64,000 bases of DNA from CBDAQR01 sp965199055 (lineage in GTDB: Bacteria; Pseudomonadota; Gammaproteobacteria; Pseudomonadales; Halieaceae), in assembly GCA_965199055.1 (NCBI GenBank), contig CBDAQR010000003.1:62001-126000 (forward strand). The letters are read 5' to 3'. Below the pieces are notes generated by a model. The model saw only the letters and a program-made list of their open reading frames with translations, searched no databases and was not told where the DNA came from. Position 1 is the first letter of the stretch, and each line of letters opens with the position of its first letter. Shown here one piece after another: positions 9,401 through 17,090 of the stretch. A program made the translations under genes and the position numbers.

Positions 9401-10163
9401 AGCGAGTCAGCTGTTTGACGACGCGCAGGCCATGCTCAAAAAAATCATCGAGGAGAACTGGTTGCAAGCCAATGCGGTACTCGGTTTCTGGCCTGCGGCA
9501 CGGGTCAATAGTGAAGATGTGGAGTTGTACAGTGACGATCGCTCCGAGACGCTCGCCACGCTGCATCACCTGCGGCAGCAAACCGAGAAGGCCAACGGCA
9601 GCGCCAATTTCAGTCTCTCCGACTTCGTCGCGCCCACCGATTCTGGCGTAGAAGACTATGTGGGTGGATTCGTGGTCACGACGGGTATTGGACTCGAGGA
9701 AAAAGTCGCCGAGTTTGAGGCAGAACATGATGACTACAGCAGTATCCTCCTCAAGGCACTAGCAGACCGACTGGCCGAGGCGTTCGCAGAACACCTGCAT
9801 CTGCGTGTCAGACGTGAGTTCTGGGCCTATGCCGCCAGCGAAAGCCTCAGCAACGAAGAGTTAATTAAGGAACGTTATCGCGGCATCCGACCCGCGCCGG
9901 GCTACCCTGCCTGTCCAGACCATACCGAGAAGCGTACTCTTTTCGATCTGTTGCAGGCCGAACAAAACACCGGCGTGGAACTCACCGAGCACTTCGCGAT
10001 GACGCCCGCAGCGTCAGTCAGTGGGTTTTACTACTCCCACCCGGAAGCCAGCTATTTCGCCATCGGCAAGATCGACCGCGATCAGGTCGAGAGTCTGGCG
10101 CGGCGCAAAAACGTGGCGGTAGAGGACATGGAGCGCTGGCTGCGTCCTAATCTTGCTTATTAG
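6483..10163 (+). CDS. metH: Cobalamin-dependent methionine synthase
   Basis: Transfers a methyl group from 5-methyltetrahydrofolate via cob(I)alamin to homocysteine. The 1226 residues match the four-module family (E. coli 1227). The homocysteine domain has zinc ligands Cys247, Cys310 and Cys311 (GGCCGTTPDH), in the same positions as E. coli. The folate domain contains VNVGERCNVTGS. The cobalamin domain has DVHDIG at 757-762, with His759 as the lower cobalt ligand. The reactivation domain has RPAPGYPACPDH. The gene is preceded by a palindromic operator candidate and followed 10 nt later by a small DUF2970 gene. The presence of metH implies that cobalamin is made or imported. No B12 or SAM/SAH riboswitch was recognised in the short leader. 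Confidence 0.98.
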   Translation: MNHLDHPLAQALADRILVIDGAMGTMIQGYGLQEADYRGERFADHSIDVKGNNDLLSLTRPDVIKAIHLEFLHAGADIIGTNSFNATAVAQDDYALGHIVAEINLASAQLAREAADQVTAETPGRPRFVAGVLGPTPRTASISPDVNDPGARNINFAQLAHDYGEAAKALIQGGVDFLMIETIFDTLNAKAAIYAVQEAFESLGQTLPVMISVTSPDISGRVLSGQSPEAFWNAVAHARPLIVGTNCGRPFQEARPFAEELANSVDCFFSGHFNAGLPNAFGEYDETPETMAAELGDFAKRGYLNLVGGCCGTTPDHIHAIATAVQDAAPRALPAIEPACRLSGLEPFNITSDSLFVNVGERCNVTGSARFKRLILEEDYDTALQVAREQVENGAQVIDINMDEGMLDAESAMVTFLNLVASEPDISRVPIMVDSSKWEVIEAGLRCIQGKAVVNSISLKEGEADFIEKASLCLRYGAAVVVMAFDEAGQADSLERKIEICQRSFDVLVNKVGFAPCDIIFDPNIFAVATGIEEHNNYAVDFIEAARYINENLNGALISGGVSNVSFSFRGNNPVREAIHSVFLYHAIRAGLSMGIVNAGQLAVYDDLPEELREAVEDVVLNRRDDATERLLDIAENYRGDGTQQNRKEDLSWREQPVSKRLEHALVKGINQWIEEDAEEARQEANRPIEVIEGPLMDGMNVVGDLFGEGKMFLPQVVKSARVMKQAVAYLQPFIEEEKSGASESNGKILMATVKGDVHDIGKNIVGVVLQCNNFEVIDLGVMVACDEILRVAKEESVDIIGLSGLITPSLDEMVHVASELQRQAFDVPLLIGGATTSKAHTAVKIEPAYDNDATIYVPDASRSVSVATALVGEGKADYIGKIQDEYEVVRERTAKRKPKSARLSYGDAVARAFQPDWSDYRPPKPLFTGVRQLENYSLRDLVDYIDWTPFFITWELAGKFPAILEDEVVGEAASQLFDDAQAMLKKIIEENWLQANAVLGFWPAARVNSEDVELYSDDRSETLATLHHLRQQTEKANGSANFSLSDFVAPTDSGVEDYVGGFVVTTGIGLEEKVAEFEAEHDDYSSILLKALADRLAEAFAEHLHLRVRREFWAYAASESLSNEELIKERYRGIRPAPGYPACPDHTEKRTLFDLLQAEQNTGVELTEHFAMTPAASVSGFYYSHPEASYFAIGKIDRDQVESLARRKNVAVEDMERWLRPNLAY

Positions 10164-10173
10164 GAGTAACCGC

Positions 10174-10398
10174 ATGACTGATACGGAGCACGACGAGCAG
10201 CACCGCCCGCTCAAACCTCACCAGGTTGTGGCGAGCGTGCTTGCCGCGGCGTTCGGGGTGCAGAGCAGCCGCAATAGAGAACGGGACTTTAAAGAAGGTC
10301 GATTTGGGACGTTTATTGTGGCGGGGATACTCTTTACCGCCCTATTTGTAGGGACGGTCTACTTGGTCGTATCGACCGTCCTGGAGAATGCGCGCTAA
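10174..10398 (+). CDS. DUF2970 single-pass membrane protein
   Basis: A 74-residue protein with the DUF2970 pattern: an amphipathic KPHQVVASVLAAAFGVQS segment, an NRERDF patch, then one hydrophobic helix (FIVAGILFTALFVGTVYLVV). The chosen ATG at 10174 follows a GGAG ribosome-binding site that overlaps the metH stop region, so it is probably cotranscribed with metH. An in-frame upstream start at 10153 would overlap metH and has no such site. The family is conserved in beta- and gammaproteobacteria but has no established function; it is likely anchored in the inner membrane. Confidence 0.8.
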   Translation: MTDTEHDEQHRPLKPHQVVASVLAAAFGVQSSRNRERDFKEGRFGTFIVAGILFTALFVGTVYLVVSTVLENAR

Positions 10399-10404
10399 CG
10401 CTGA

Positions 10405-10530
10405 TCAGGTGGGAAAGCCGCTCAACCAAAAAACTACGGCACCAACAACCACGGCAATAGTCGCGGTCGCTGCTATGGCATCGGCCATGCCGTCGCCATC
10501 ATCGTTGCTGACTTGATTCTCGTCTGACAT
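10405..10530 (-). CDS. 41-residue acidic single-TM small protein, unknown function
   Basis: A small ORF starting ATG at 10530 behind a good ribosome-binding site (AGGA, 9 nt upstream). The N-terminus is acidic (MSDENQVSNDDGDG), and a hydrophobic helix follows (ATATIAVVVGAVVFWLSGF). It converges on the DUF2970 gene with a 6-nt gap. The composition (acidic soluble tail, one TM, short C-terminus) is typical of real bacterial small membrane proteins, but no family is recognised, so expression is inferred. Confidence 0.5.
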   Translation of the reverse strand: MSDENQVSNDDGDGMADAIAATATIAVVVGAVVFWLSGFPT

Positions 10531-10594
10531 GAATTGATTTCCTGTGCTGGTGTCGTCGGGCGCGGATTATAGCAGGTCTATCACAGAACCCAAC

Positions 10595-11086
10595 TCAATT
10601 AGGCTGCCCTTCCGCACTCGCTGAAGCTTCCTTGGCCGGCTCAGTATTCGAATGCTCTACGAGAGCATTCACCAACTCAGCTATCTCGGGAAAGAAATCA
10701 CCATCGCGAAACTTGATGCGTCCGGGTTGCCCGGTCTCATAAAACTCCTGCAAGTAGCACTGAATTCTGTAGACCGGGCCCGCGATTCGGTGAGACAGAT
10801 AGACGCCGGCAATGACCAAGCCACCAAAGACAATCGCTGAAACGGTTACAAAGACGGAGTTCAGCAGGCTGCGCTGCTGATCGATAAACTGAAAATAGAT
10901 ATGATCCGGGGCCAAGCCCATCTCTCGTCCCTCGGAAACCAGCCGGTCAAAGTAGAACGCATTACTGCCGTAAAGCACCACCAGCCCGAAGGCCGAGAAG
11001 ACCAGAATGTAGGCCATGAACTTGATCTGAAATGAAGGCAGTACCAGAAAGCGTCCACGCTTCCTGCCTTTCGCTTGCTTAGTCAT
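10595..11086 (-). CDS. Two-TM HAMP-domain protein without output domain
   Basis: A 163-residue inner-membrane protein. It has a basic N-terminus (MTKQAKGRKRGR), TM1 around residues 20-45, a short periplasmic loop of about 30 residues (RLVSEGREMGLAPDHIYFQF), TM2 around 76-99, then a HAMP-like segment beginning SHRIAGPVYRIQ. The protein ends soon after HAMP with an Ala/Glu-rich tail. No kinase, cyclase, diguanylate or methyl-accepting module follows, so it cannot signal alone. It lies 27 bp downstream of the degenerate secreted protease gene on the same strand and is probably cotranscribed with it. HAMP-only proteins are known but poorly characterised. Confidence 0.75.
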   Translation of the reverse strand: MTKQAKGRKRGRFLVLPSFQIKFMAYILVFSAFGLVVLYGSNAFYFDRLVSEGREMGLAPDHIYFQFIDQQRSLLNSVFVTVSAIVFGGLVIAGVYLSHRIAGPVYRIQCYLQEFYETGQPGRIKFRDGDFFPEIAELVNALVEHSNTEPAKEASASAEGQPN

Positions 11087-11113
11087 TGTGTCCTACTCCC
11101 TTGTTAGTATTCG

Positions 11114-11962
11114 TCAGCATTCTTTCCGCGCCCTGCTCAAGAGTTTCATCGTGTCCGAGGTAAAGCGAGGCCCCAGCAGAACGTTGGGCTGCGAGGGATC
11201 GAAGTGCGACGTAAGGCTATGAATGATTGAATTGCGGACCCAGGGGTTACCCATGCTGCCGGAGCCCAATGCAGTGTATGAGGTGCCAATGAGCCCATCG
11301 CGTGTCATATAAGCGGTGCTGTCCACCCCTTGAATCTGGACACCCTCCCCGATCGAATCGGCGAAGCCTACCTGGCTTAGCTTCTTTGGAATCAGCGCGT
11401 TAGTCATGCCGAGCCCTCCAAACATGCTATTGCGGCCGGTGCGCAGAAAGGCGTAGTTATGCCGCCAGGCGGCTGGCCCCTGGGTCTTACCCCACTCGGC
11501 GGGGAGCGCAATGCAGGTAATGTCGTACATTGTCTGAGCCTCGGTGCCCTGCGAAGTCAGGAAGACAAAGTCGCGATTCACGCCCGTTTGCTTGTCTGCT
11601 ATGCAACTCGCGGCCGTCAGCAGCACGTTATTGCCCGCCACGAAGGTCGCGGTGCAACTACCGGTATCGCCACTAGGCTTCACAAACAGCAGTTTGCCCA
11701 GCATGGCGGCCGGGAAATCCGTGAGTTTACCCACCTGGAGACCCTCGGCTTTACTGGAGGGTGCGGTGCTGTTCTCAATCGCGGCTGCAGGTAAAGTCGA
11801 GGGCCGAATGACGCCCGGGCGTAAACCCAGCCATTGCAGGCTGGTTTTCAGACGCTGCTCGTCACTAAAGCGAATAAACGCAGGCTCTTCCGCCGCCCCT
11901 GCAAGCCCGCCCATCAAGCTCGACATCAGCAGCGCATTCGTAAGTATGAAACGCAAATACAT
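11114..11962 (-). CDS. Secreted trypsin-like protein with degenerate catalytic triad (pseudoprotease)
   Basis: A 282-residue protein with a signal peptide (cleavage probably after GGLAGAAE near residue 25) and a chymotrypsin-fold core. The family motif around the catalytic His (TAAHC) reads LLTAASC, so His is replaced by Ser. The segment that normally carries the Asp (D-I-A-L-L) reads NYAFLR. The GDSGGP region reads GSGSMGNPW, keeping a possible Ser but losing the Asp before it. It is thus probably periplasmic and proteolytically inactive, perhaps a binding protein. The downstream HAMP-only gene suggests a sensor/membrane pairing. It reads divergently from cysI. Assignment to the trypsin fold is moderately sure; loss of activity is inferred. 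Confidence 0.65.
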   Translation of the reverse strand: MYLRFILTNALLMSSLMGGLAGAAEEPAFIRFSDEQRLKTSLQWLGLRPGVIRPSTLPAAAIENSTAPSSKAEGLQVGKLTDFPAAMLGKLLFVKPSGDTGSCTATFVAGNNVLLTAASCIADKQTGVNRDFVFLTSQGTEAQTMYDITCIALPAEWGKTQGPAAWRHNYAFLRTGRNSMFGGLGMTNALIPKKLSQVGFADSIGEGVQIQGVDSTAYMTRDGLIGTSYTALGSGSMGNPWVRNSIIHSLTSHFDPSQPNVLLGPRFTSDTMKLLSRARKEC

Positions 11963-12057
11963 AAACGGTATTTCAGATAAGCTTATAATTTTTAAGCCGT
12001 TTTACCGGCTTTTCTTTTCTGGTATGGTACCGGCCGCTCTAGAGGTTGTCACACCAA

Positions 12058-13725
12058 ATGTACATTTACGACGAAATTGATCAGCGCATTATCGATGAGC
12101 GCGTCGCCCAATATCGCGACCAGACCCGCCGCTTCCTCGCTGGCGAGCTGTCCGAGGCCGAATTTCTGCCCCTCAGGCTGCAAAACGGACTCTACGTGCA
12201 ACGACTCGCCCCAATGCTGCGCATCGCGATTCCCTATGGAATGCTGAGCTCAACGCAGCTGCGCAAACTCGCCCAAATCAGCCGGGAGTACGACAAAGGC
12301 TACGGGCATTTTTCGACGCGACAGAATCTGCAGTTGAACTGGCCAGAGCTAGCCGAGGTGCCGGATATCCTCGCGGAACTCGCCAGCGTGCAAATGCACG
12401 CCATACAAACCAGCGGCAATTGCATACGCAACACCACCACCGACCAGTATGCGGGCGTTGCCGTGGATGAACTGGAAGACCCACGCCCCTGGTGTGAAAT
12501 TATTCGCCAGTGGTCGACGCTCCACCCCGAGTTCGCCTTTCTGCCGCGCAAATTCAAGATTGCTGTGTGCGGAACGGCCTCTGACCGAGCCGCCATTCAC
12601 GCCCACGATATTGGACTGGAGCTCGTTCCTCACCCCGAAACCGGCGAGATCGGCTTCAAAGTGTTGGTCGGCGGCGGCCTCGGCCGCACACCGGTGATCG
12701 GTGTCAGTATTTGTGACTGGCTTGAGAAGAAGCATTTGCTGTCTTACTTGGAAGCAATTCTCCGCGTTTATAACCAACTGGGAAGGCGCGACAACAAATA
12801 CAAGGCGCGGATAAAAATTTTGGTCAAGGCCATGGGTGCCGAGGCATTTGCCGAGCGCGTAGCGCAGGAGTGGCAACGCCTCAAGGATGGTCCTAACACC
12901 CTGACCGAGGCGGAGATAGATCGCGCCAAATCCTTCTTCACAGAACCTGACTACGACACGATAGACCCTGTCGCGGGTGCCACCGCCCTGCAAGCGCAGC
13001 TGGATGAGAATGCAGACTTCGCCAACTGGTACCAGCGCAACACCGTGGCGCACCGAGTGAATGGTTACCGCATTGTGAACCTATCACTGAAAGCAACAGG
13101 ATATGTTCCCGGCGACATCACCGATCGGCAGATGGAGGCCGTGGCTGATCTCTCGGATCGATACAGCTTTGGCGAAGTACGCAGCACGCACCAGCAGAAT
13201 CTGGTGCTGGCTGACGTTCGTCAGGATCAGCTTTTGGAACTCTGGCAACAACTCGAAACCCTGAAACTGGCCACGCCCAACCTTGGCTACCTCACCGATA
13301 TGATTTGCTGTCCCGGTGGCGATTACTGTTCGCTGGCTAACGCAAAATCGATTCCTGTCGCCGAGGCGCTCCAGGAGCGCTTCGATGACCTTGATTATCT
13401 GTATGACCTCGGCCCGCTGGATCTGAACATTTCGGGCTGTATGAATGCTTGCGGACACCACCACATCGGTCACATCGGGATTCTAGGGGTGGACAAAAAA
13501 GGCGAGGAGTTCTACCAGGTCAGCCTGGGGGGCAATCAGGATAAGGACGCGTCGATCGGTAAAATATTGGGGCCGTCCTTCAAGCAAGATGACATGCCTG
13601 ATGTCATTGAGAAAATTCTCACGACCTACCTCGCCAGTCGGGTGCAGGAGGAAAACTTCCTCGATACCTATCGCCGGGTGGGCCTGGAACCCTTCAAGGA
13701 GGCCGTCTATGCCACTGCTGATTAA
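12058..13725 (+). CDS. cysI: Assimilatory sulfite (nitrite/sulfite) reductase hemoprotein
   Basis: Siroheme/4Fe-4S enzyme reducing sulfite to sulfide for cysteine synthesis. The 555 residues begin MYIYDEIDQRIIDER, chosen over an upstream TTG because family members start at this point. The cluster/siroheme motifs are C418-x5-C424 (in CCPGGDYCS) and C461-x3-C465 (SGCMNACGHHH). The order cysI followed by a DUF934 gene matches the Pseudomonas type, in which reductant is probably ferredoxin or another carrier rather than a CysJ flavoprotein. No cysJ is visible nearby. A nitrite-reducing role cannot be excluded from sequence alone, but the neighbour favours sulfite. Confidence 0.92.
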   Translation: MYIYDEIDQRIIDERVAQYRDQTRRFLAGELSEAEFLPLRLQNGLYVQRLAPMLRIAIPYGMLSSTQLRKLAQISREYDKGYGHFSTRQNLQLNWPELAEVPDILAELASVQMHAIQTSGNCIRNTTTDQYAGVAVDELEDPRPWCEIIRQWSTLHPEFAFLPRKFKIAVCGTASDRAAIHAHDIGLELVPHPETGEIGFKVLVGGGLGRTPVIGVSICDWLEKKHLLSYLEAILRVYNQLGRRDNKYKARIKILVKAMGAEAFAERVAQEWQRLKDGPNTLTEAEIDRAKSFFTEPDYDTIDPVAGATALQAQLDENADFANWYQRNTVAHRVNGYRIVNLSLKATGYVPGDITDRQMEAVADLSDRYSFGEVRSTHQQNLVLADVRQDQLLELWQQLETLKLATPNLGYLTDMICCPGGDYCSLANAKSIPVAEALQERFDDLDYLYDLGPLDLNISGCMNACGHHHIGHIGILGVDKKGEEFYQVSLGGNQDKDASIGKILGPSFKQDDMPDVIEKILTTYLASRVQEENFLDTYRRVGLEPFKEAVYATAD

Positions 13726-14146
13726 GAACGGAAGTGTGCAGGAAGACGGCTGGCAGGGGCCGCTGCTAAGCCTGGAAGCGCTGAATGAGCAGGCAGCCGC
13801 ATCGACGACTGGACTGGCCGTGCAGTTGGAGCCGGACCAACCCCCATCGGCCATTGAGGCGGACCTGAACCGCATCGACATGGTCGCGGTAAATTTCCCT
13901 GTTTTTACCGACGGCCGCGGCTTCTCCCACGCCAGGGAGCTACGCGAACTGGGCTTCACCGGTGAGATTCGCGCTGTAGGCCACTTCATTCGTGACCAAT
14001 TGCACTATCTGCAACGCTGTGGTTTCACGGCTTTTCAGTTTGATGATCAGCAGGACCTGGAAGCATGCCTTGCCAGCCTGAACGACTTTAGCGACGGCTA
14101 CCAGGCAGATGTTTTAGAGAGAGAGCCCCTGTTCCGGCGACGCTAG
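13709..14146 (+). CDS. DUF934 protein, sulfite-reduction associated
   Basis: A 145-residue protein starting at ATG 13709, preceded by a strong AAGGAGG site 6 nt upstream and overlapping the end of cysI by 17 nt. This start is preferred to the in-frame extension into cysI. It shows the family features DRIDMVAVNFPVFTDGRGFS and ARELRELGFTGEIRAVG. DUF934 proteins accompany this cysI type in Proteobacteria and are assumed to support sulfite reductase; the biochemical role is unknown. Translational coupling to cysI is evident from the overlap. Confidence 0.9.
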   Translation: MPLLIKNGSVQEDGWQGPLLSLEALNEQAAASTTGLAVQLEPDQPPSAIEADLNRIDMVAVNFPVFTDGRGFSHARELRELGFTGEIRAVGHFIRDQLHYLQRCGFTAFQFDDQQDLEACLASLNDFSDGYQADVLEREPLFRRR

Positions 14147-14161
14147 CGTTATACTCTCGCT

Positions 14162-15334
14162 ATGGACGCGAGTACCATCACATTTTCCTTCTCCGTGATT
14201 TTCACCGGGGCTGCAGTATTAGCCTCGTTAGCGCTCTATACTCGCCAACCACTCATCATTGCCTATATTGTCCTGGGTGCTGCGCTGGGGCCATTCGGCC
14301 TGTCGCTGGTCACCGACGTGCAGTTACTGGCCGACATCTCTCATGTCGGCATCATTTTTCTACTCTTCCTGCTCGGGCTGGACATGCAGCCGCAGGCTTT
14401 GTGGAGCACGCTGCGTCAATCGATGTTCGTCGCCATTCTGTCATCGGCGATTTTTCTGTTGATTGGTTACGGTGTCGCAATCATTTTCGGTTTTAACAAC
14501 TTCGACGCACTGGTGATCGGTGCGGCGGTCATGTTTTCCTCAACCATCATCGGCATCAAATTACTGCCGACGACTGTCCTTCACCACAGGCACATCGGCG
14601 ACCTCATGATCGGCCTGTTACTGATTCAGGATCTGCTGGCCATCATCGTACTGATGCTGCTCATGGGCGCCTCTGAGACAACGGCTGAGGCGGCGCCGGG
14701 AATAGGGCAAATCTTACTGAGCCTGCCTCTTTTGGCAGCAGGCGCCCTGTTGGTGGTGCGCTTTGTTCTACTGCCGCTCATCACCCGTTACGACCGCTTT
14801 CACGAGTACATCTTCCTGTTAGCGATTGGCTGGTGCCTGGGGCTGTCCGAGGCAGCGCATGCCATGGGTTTGTCTGCCGAAATCGGTGCATTTATCGCCG
14901 GTATCACCATCGCCACCAGCCCGATCTCTCAATACATCGCCGTCAATCTGAAGCCGCTGCGTGACTTCTTCCTGATCCTGTTTTTCTTCTCCGTGGGCGC
15001 ACGATTTGACCTGGGATTGCTGGGAGCGGTGCTGGTACCTGCACTCGTACTCAGCGTCTTGGTACTGGGGCTCAAGCCGGTGGTATACCGGTTCCTGCTC
15101 AAAGGCGTCAGCGAAAAACGGCTACTGGCCTGGGATCTGGGGTTTCGCTTAGGGCAACTCAGCGAATTCTCTCTATTAATCGCCTATGTCGCGGCCACCG
15201 GTGCACTGATCAGCACCGAGGCGTCAATGCTGATTCAAGCGGCAACCATTATCACGCTCGTCATCTCGTCTTACATCGTGGTGATGAACTACCCCAACCC
15301 CATCGCCATCTCGGACAAGCTGCGTCGAGACTGA
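14162..15334 (+). CDS. CPA2-family cation:proton antiporter (KefB/Kha-type, membrane domain only)
   Basis: A 390-residue protein made almost entirely of hydrophobic helices (about 12), with the CPA2 signature LLFLLGLDM, VMFSSTIIGIKLLP, DLLAIIVLM and GAFIAGITIA. It exchanges protons with Na+ or K+ across the inner membrane. Unlike KefB/KefC (about 600 residues) it has no C-terminal TrkA-N nucleotide-binding domain, so it is not a glutathione-gated KefB/C channel. It lies 15 bp after the DUF934 gene with no clear terminator between them, so cotranscription is possible. Ion specificity cannot be read from the sequence. Confidence 0.88.
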   Translation: MDASTITFSFSVIFTGAAVLASLALYTRQPLIIAYIVLGAALGPFGLSLVTDVQLLADISHVGIIFLLFLLGLDMQPQALWSTLRQSMFVAILSSAIFLLIGYGVAIIFGFNNFDALVIGAAVMFSSTIIGIKLLPTTVLHHRHIGDLMIGLLLIQDLLAIIVLMLLMGASETTAEAAPGIGQILLSLPLLAAGALLVVRFVLLPLITRYDRFHEYIFLLAIGWCLGLSEAAHAMGLSAEIGAFIAGITIATSPISQYIAVNLKPLRDFFLILFFFSVGARFDLGLLGAVLVPALVLSVLVLGLKPVVYRFLLKGVSEKRLLAWDLGFRLGQLSEFSLLIAYVAATGALISTEASMLIQAATIITLVISSYIVVMNYPNPIAISDKLRRD

Positions 15335-15359
15335 CCTCGAAACAGTATTAAGTTCTTAT

Positions 15360-16076
15360 TTATTCTTGTTTTTCAGTAGGTTGCACTAGATATAGAAACA
15401 AGGCCGTAGATATGCCCGCAGAGGCAAAGATCATGCACATGACCATGATCTGATAGCGAGCGGCAATCAAGGGAGAAACGCCGGACAGTATCTGTCCCGT
15501 CATCATGCCCGGCAGCGAAACCAGTCCAACCGCAAACAAGGCATTAACCACGGGTATCATCGCCGCCTGAAACGCCACCGCCCTCGCCTGTTCCCAGCTA
15601 TCACCGTGATCAAGTTCTGCAAACAGGCGTTCCCCGGCCAGGCTGACCGAGGTCATCGAATTTGCAAACACCATCCCCGCCAGCGGAACCATATAGTGCG
15701 GCAGATACCAGGGGTCGAGTTGCAATACCGCCTGGGTCACCACCAGCAGCGTGAAACCACCTCCCAGGCTGATACCCGCCAATGACGCCTTTAGCAACCT
15801 CCAGCGCTGACTGGGGATGGTTCTCAGGGCAATCCAGGAAGACGCCGCTACCATAATCACTAGCACCAGCGTGATCAGCCAACCGTTGTCCGCGCCGAAT
15901 ATCCACGCCAACACATAGCCAATCATGAGCAATTGGGCCAGCATTCTTACGATGGCATAACTGGCATTGGCCACTGACATCGACCAGCGCCAAAGAATAG
16001 CCAGCGTAATCAGCACCGGGATAAACCCCAATGAAACCTGCCACAACGAGAGTATGATGACGGAGTTTTCAGGCAT
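15360..16076 (-). CDS. fetB: FetB-like (UPF0014) ABC transporter permease, apparently orphan
   Basis: A 238-residue membrane protein with about six or seven helices and UPF0014 features: the RMLAQLLMIGYVL segment, MVPLAGMVFANSMTSVSLAGERL, and the PGMMTGQILSGVSPLIAARYQI region. In E. coli FetB pairs with the ATPase FetA for iron export and peroxide resistance. Here no fetA lies on either side: the neighbours are a convergent antiporter and the etf operon. The partner ATPase may be elsewhere, so the iron role is an inference from family. Confidence 0.85.
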   Translation of the reverse strand: MPENSVIILSLWQVSLGFIPVLITLAILWRWSMSVANASYAIVRMLAQLLMIGYVLAWIFGADNGWLITLVLVIMVAASSWIALRTIPSQRWRLLKASLAGISLGGGFTLLVVTQAVLQLDPWYLPHYMVPLAGMVFANSMTSVSLAGERLFAELDHGDSWEQARAVAFQAAMIPVVNALFAVGLVSLPGMMTGQILSGVSPLIAARYQIMVMCMIFASAGISTALFLYLVQPTEKQE

Positions 16077-16107
16077 GTCTAACGCCCAGAACGGTTTTCT
16101 TCAGCAT

Positions 16108-16143
16108 AAAAAAAACCGGCGCCTCTTGCGAGGGGCCGGTTTT
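16108..16143 (-). terminator. Rho-independent terminator of etfBA
   Basis: On the minus strand, a stem pairing ACCGGC and GCCTC arms with one G-G mismatch, a TTGC-type loop and a run of eight T lies 17 nt after the etfA stop. It separates the etf operon from the fetB-like gene. Confidence 0.85.
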
Positions 16144-16160
16144 ATCAGCACGTAAACGCC

Positions 16161-17090
16161 TTAGAGCTTGGAATCCAGCTCAGGTACCGCGTTAAACAGG
16201 TCTGCTACCAGGCCGTAGTCCGCCACCTGAAAGATGGGCGCGTCCTCGTCCTTGTTAATAGCGACGATAACCTTGGAGTCCTTCATGCCAGCGAGGTGCT
16301 GGATCGCGCCGGAGATACCGACAGCGACATACAGGTCCGGGGCCACGATCTTGCCCGTCTGACCCACCTGCATGTCATTTGGCACGAAGCCGGCATCGAC
16401 GGCGGCGCGAGAGGCGCCTACAGCCGCACCCAGCTTGTCAGCGATAGACTCCAGCATGGCGAAGTTCTCACCGTTCTGCATACCGCGACCACCGGAGATA
16501 ACAATATCAGCGGCGGTCAGTTCAGGACGATCAGACACAGCCATTTCTTCACTAACGAAGCTGGAGATGCCTGCATCATGGGCAGCGTCGACCGCTTCGA
16601 CGGTGGCTGAACCGCCCTCGGCGGCAACTGCGTCGAATGCGGTGGTACGCACCGTGATGACCTTCTTGGCATCCGCGGACTGTACCGTGGCAATCACGTT
16701 GCCCGCGTAAATCGGACGCTTAAAGGTGTCAGCGGATTCCACAGCGATGATGTCTGAGATCTGGCCGACATCCAGCAGCGCTGCTACGCGCGGCATGGTG
16801 TTCTTGCCATTGGTGGTAGCAGGCGCCACCAGATTGTCGTAGGCAGCACCCACTTCAGCAATCAGCAGGGCCACATTTTCTGCCAACTGATGCCCATAGG
16901 CGGCGTTGTCGGCGCACAGCACCTTGCCCACACCCGGGACCGCTGCAGCGGCTTCTGCGGCTGCGCCACAGCCTTCACCGGCTACCAGAATATCGATATC
17001 GGCACCCAGTGCCTGGGCGGCTGCGACCGCATTGAGAGTCGCCGGCTTCAGGCTGGCGTTGTCGTGTTCAGCAATTACCAGAGTACTCAT
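16161..17090 (-). CDS. etfA: Electron transfer flavoprotein alpha subunit
   Basis: FAD-binding subunit of the heterodimeric ETF that collects electrons from acyl-CoA and other dehydrogenases. The 309 residues include the conserved FAD domain: ISGGRGMQNGENFAML, the VGQTGKIVAPDLYVAVGISGAIQH block and AINKDEDAPIFQVADYGLV. Its start overlaps the etfB stop by 4 nt. ETF passes electrons to ETF:ubiquinone oxidoreductase, encoded divergently 260 bp away. Transcription probably ends at the adjacent terminator. Confidence 0.97.
   Translation of the reverse strand: MSTLVIAEHDNASLKPATLNAVAAAQALGADIDILVAGEGCGAAAEAAAAVPGVGKVLCADNAAYGHQLAENVALLIAEVGAAYDNLVAPATTNGKNTMPRVAALLDVGQISDIIAVESADTFKRPIYAGNVIATVQSADAKKVITVRTTAFDAVAAEGGSATVEAVDAAHDAGISSFVSEEMAVSDRPELTAADIVISGGRGMQNGENFAMLESIADKLGAAVGASRAAVDAGFVPNDMQVGQTGKIVAPDLYVAVGISGAIQHLAGMKDSKVIVAINKDEDAPIFQVADYGLVADLFNAVPELDSKL

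Noticed and set aside
11994..12020. AAGCCG/CGGCTT hairpin with a pyrimidine run before cysI as a possible attenuator
   Set aside because: The stem is only 6 bp, the T-run is interrupted, no leader peptide or riboswitch is visible, and it lies in a divergent promoter gap where chance inverted repeats are common.
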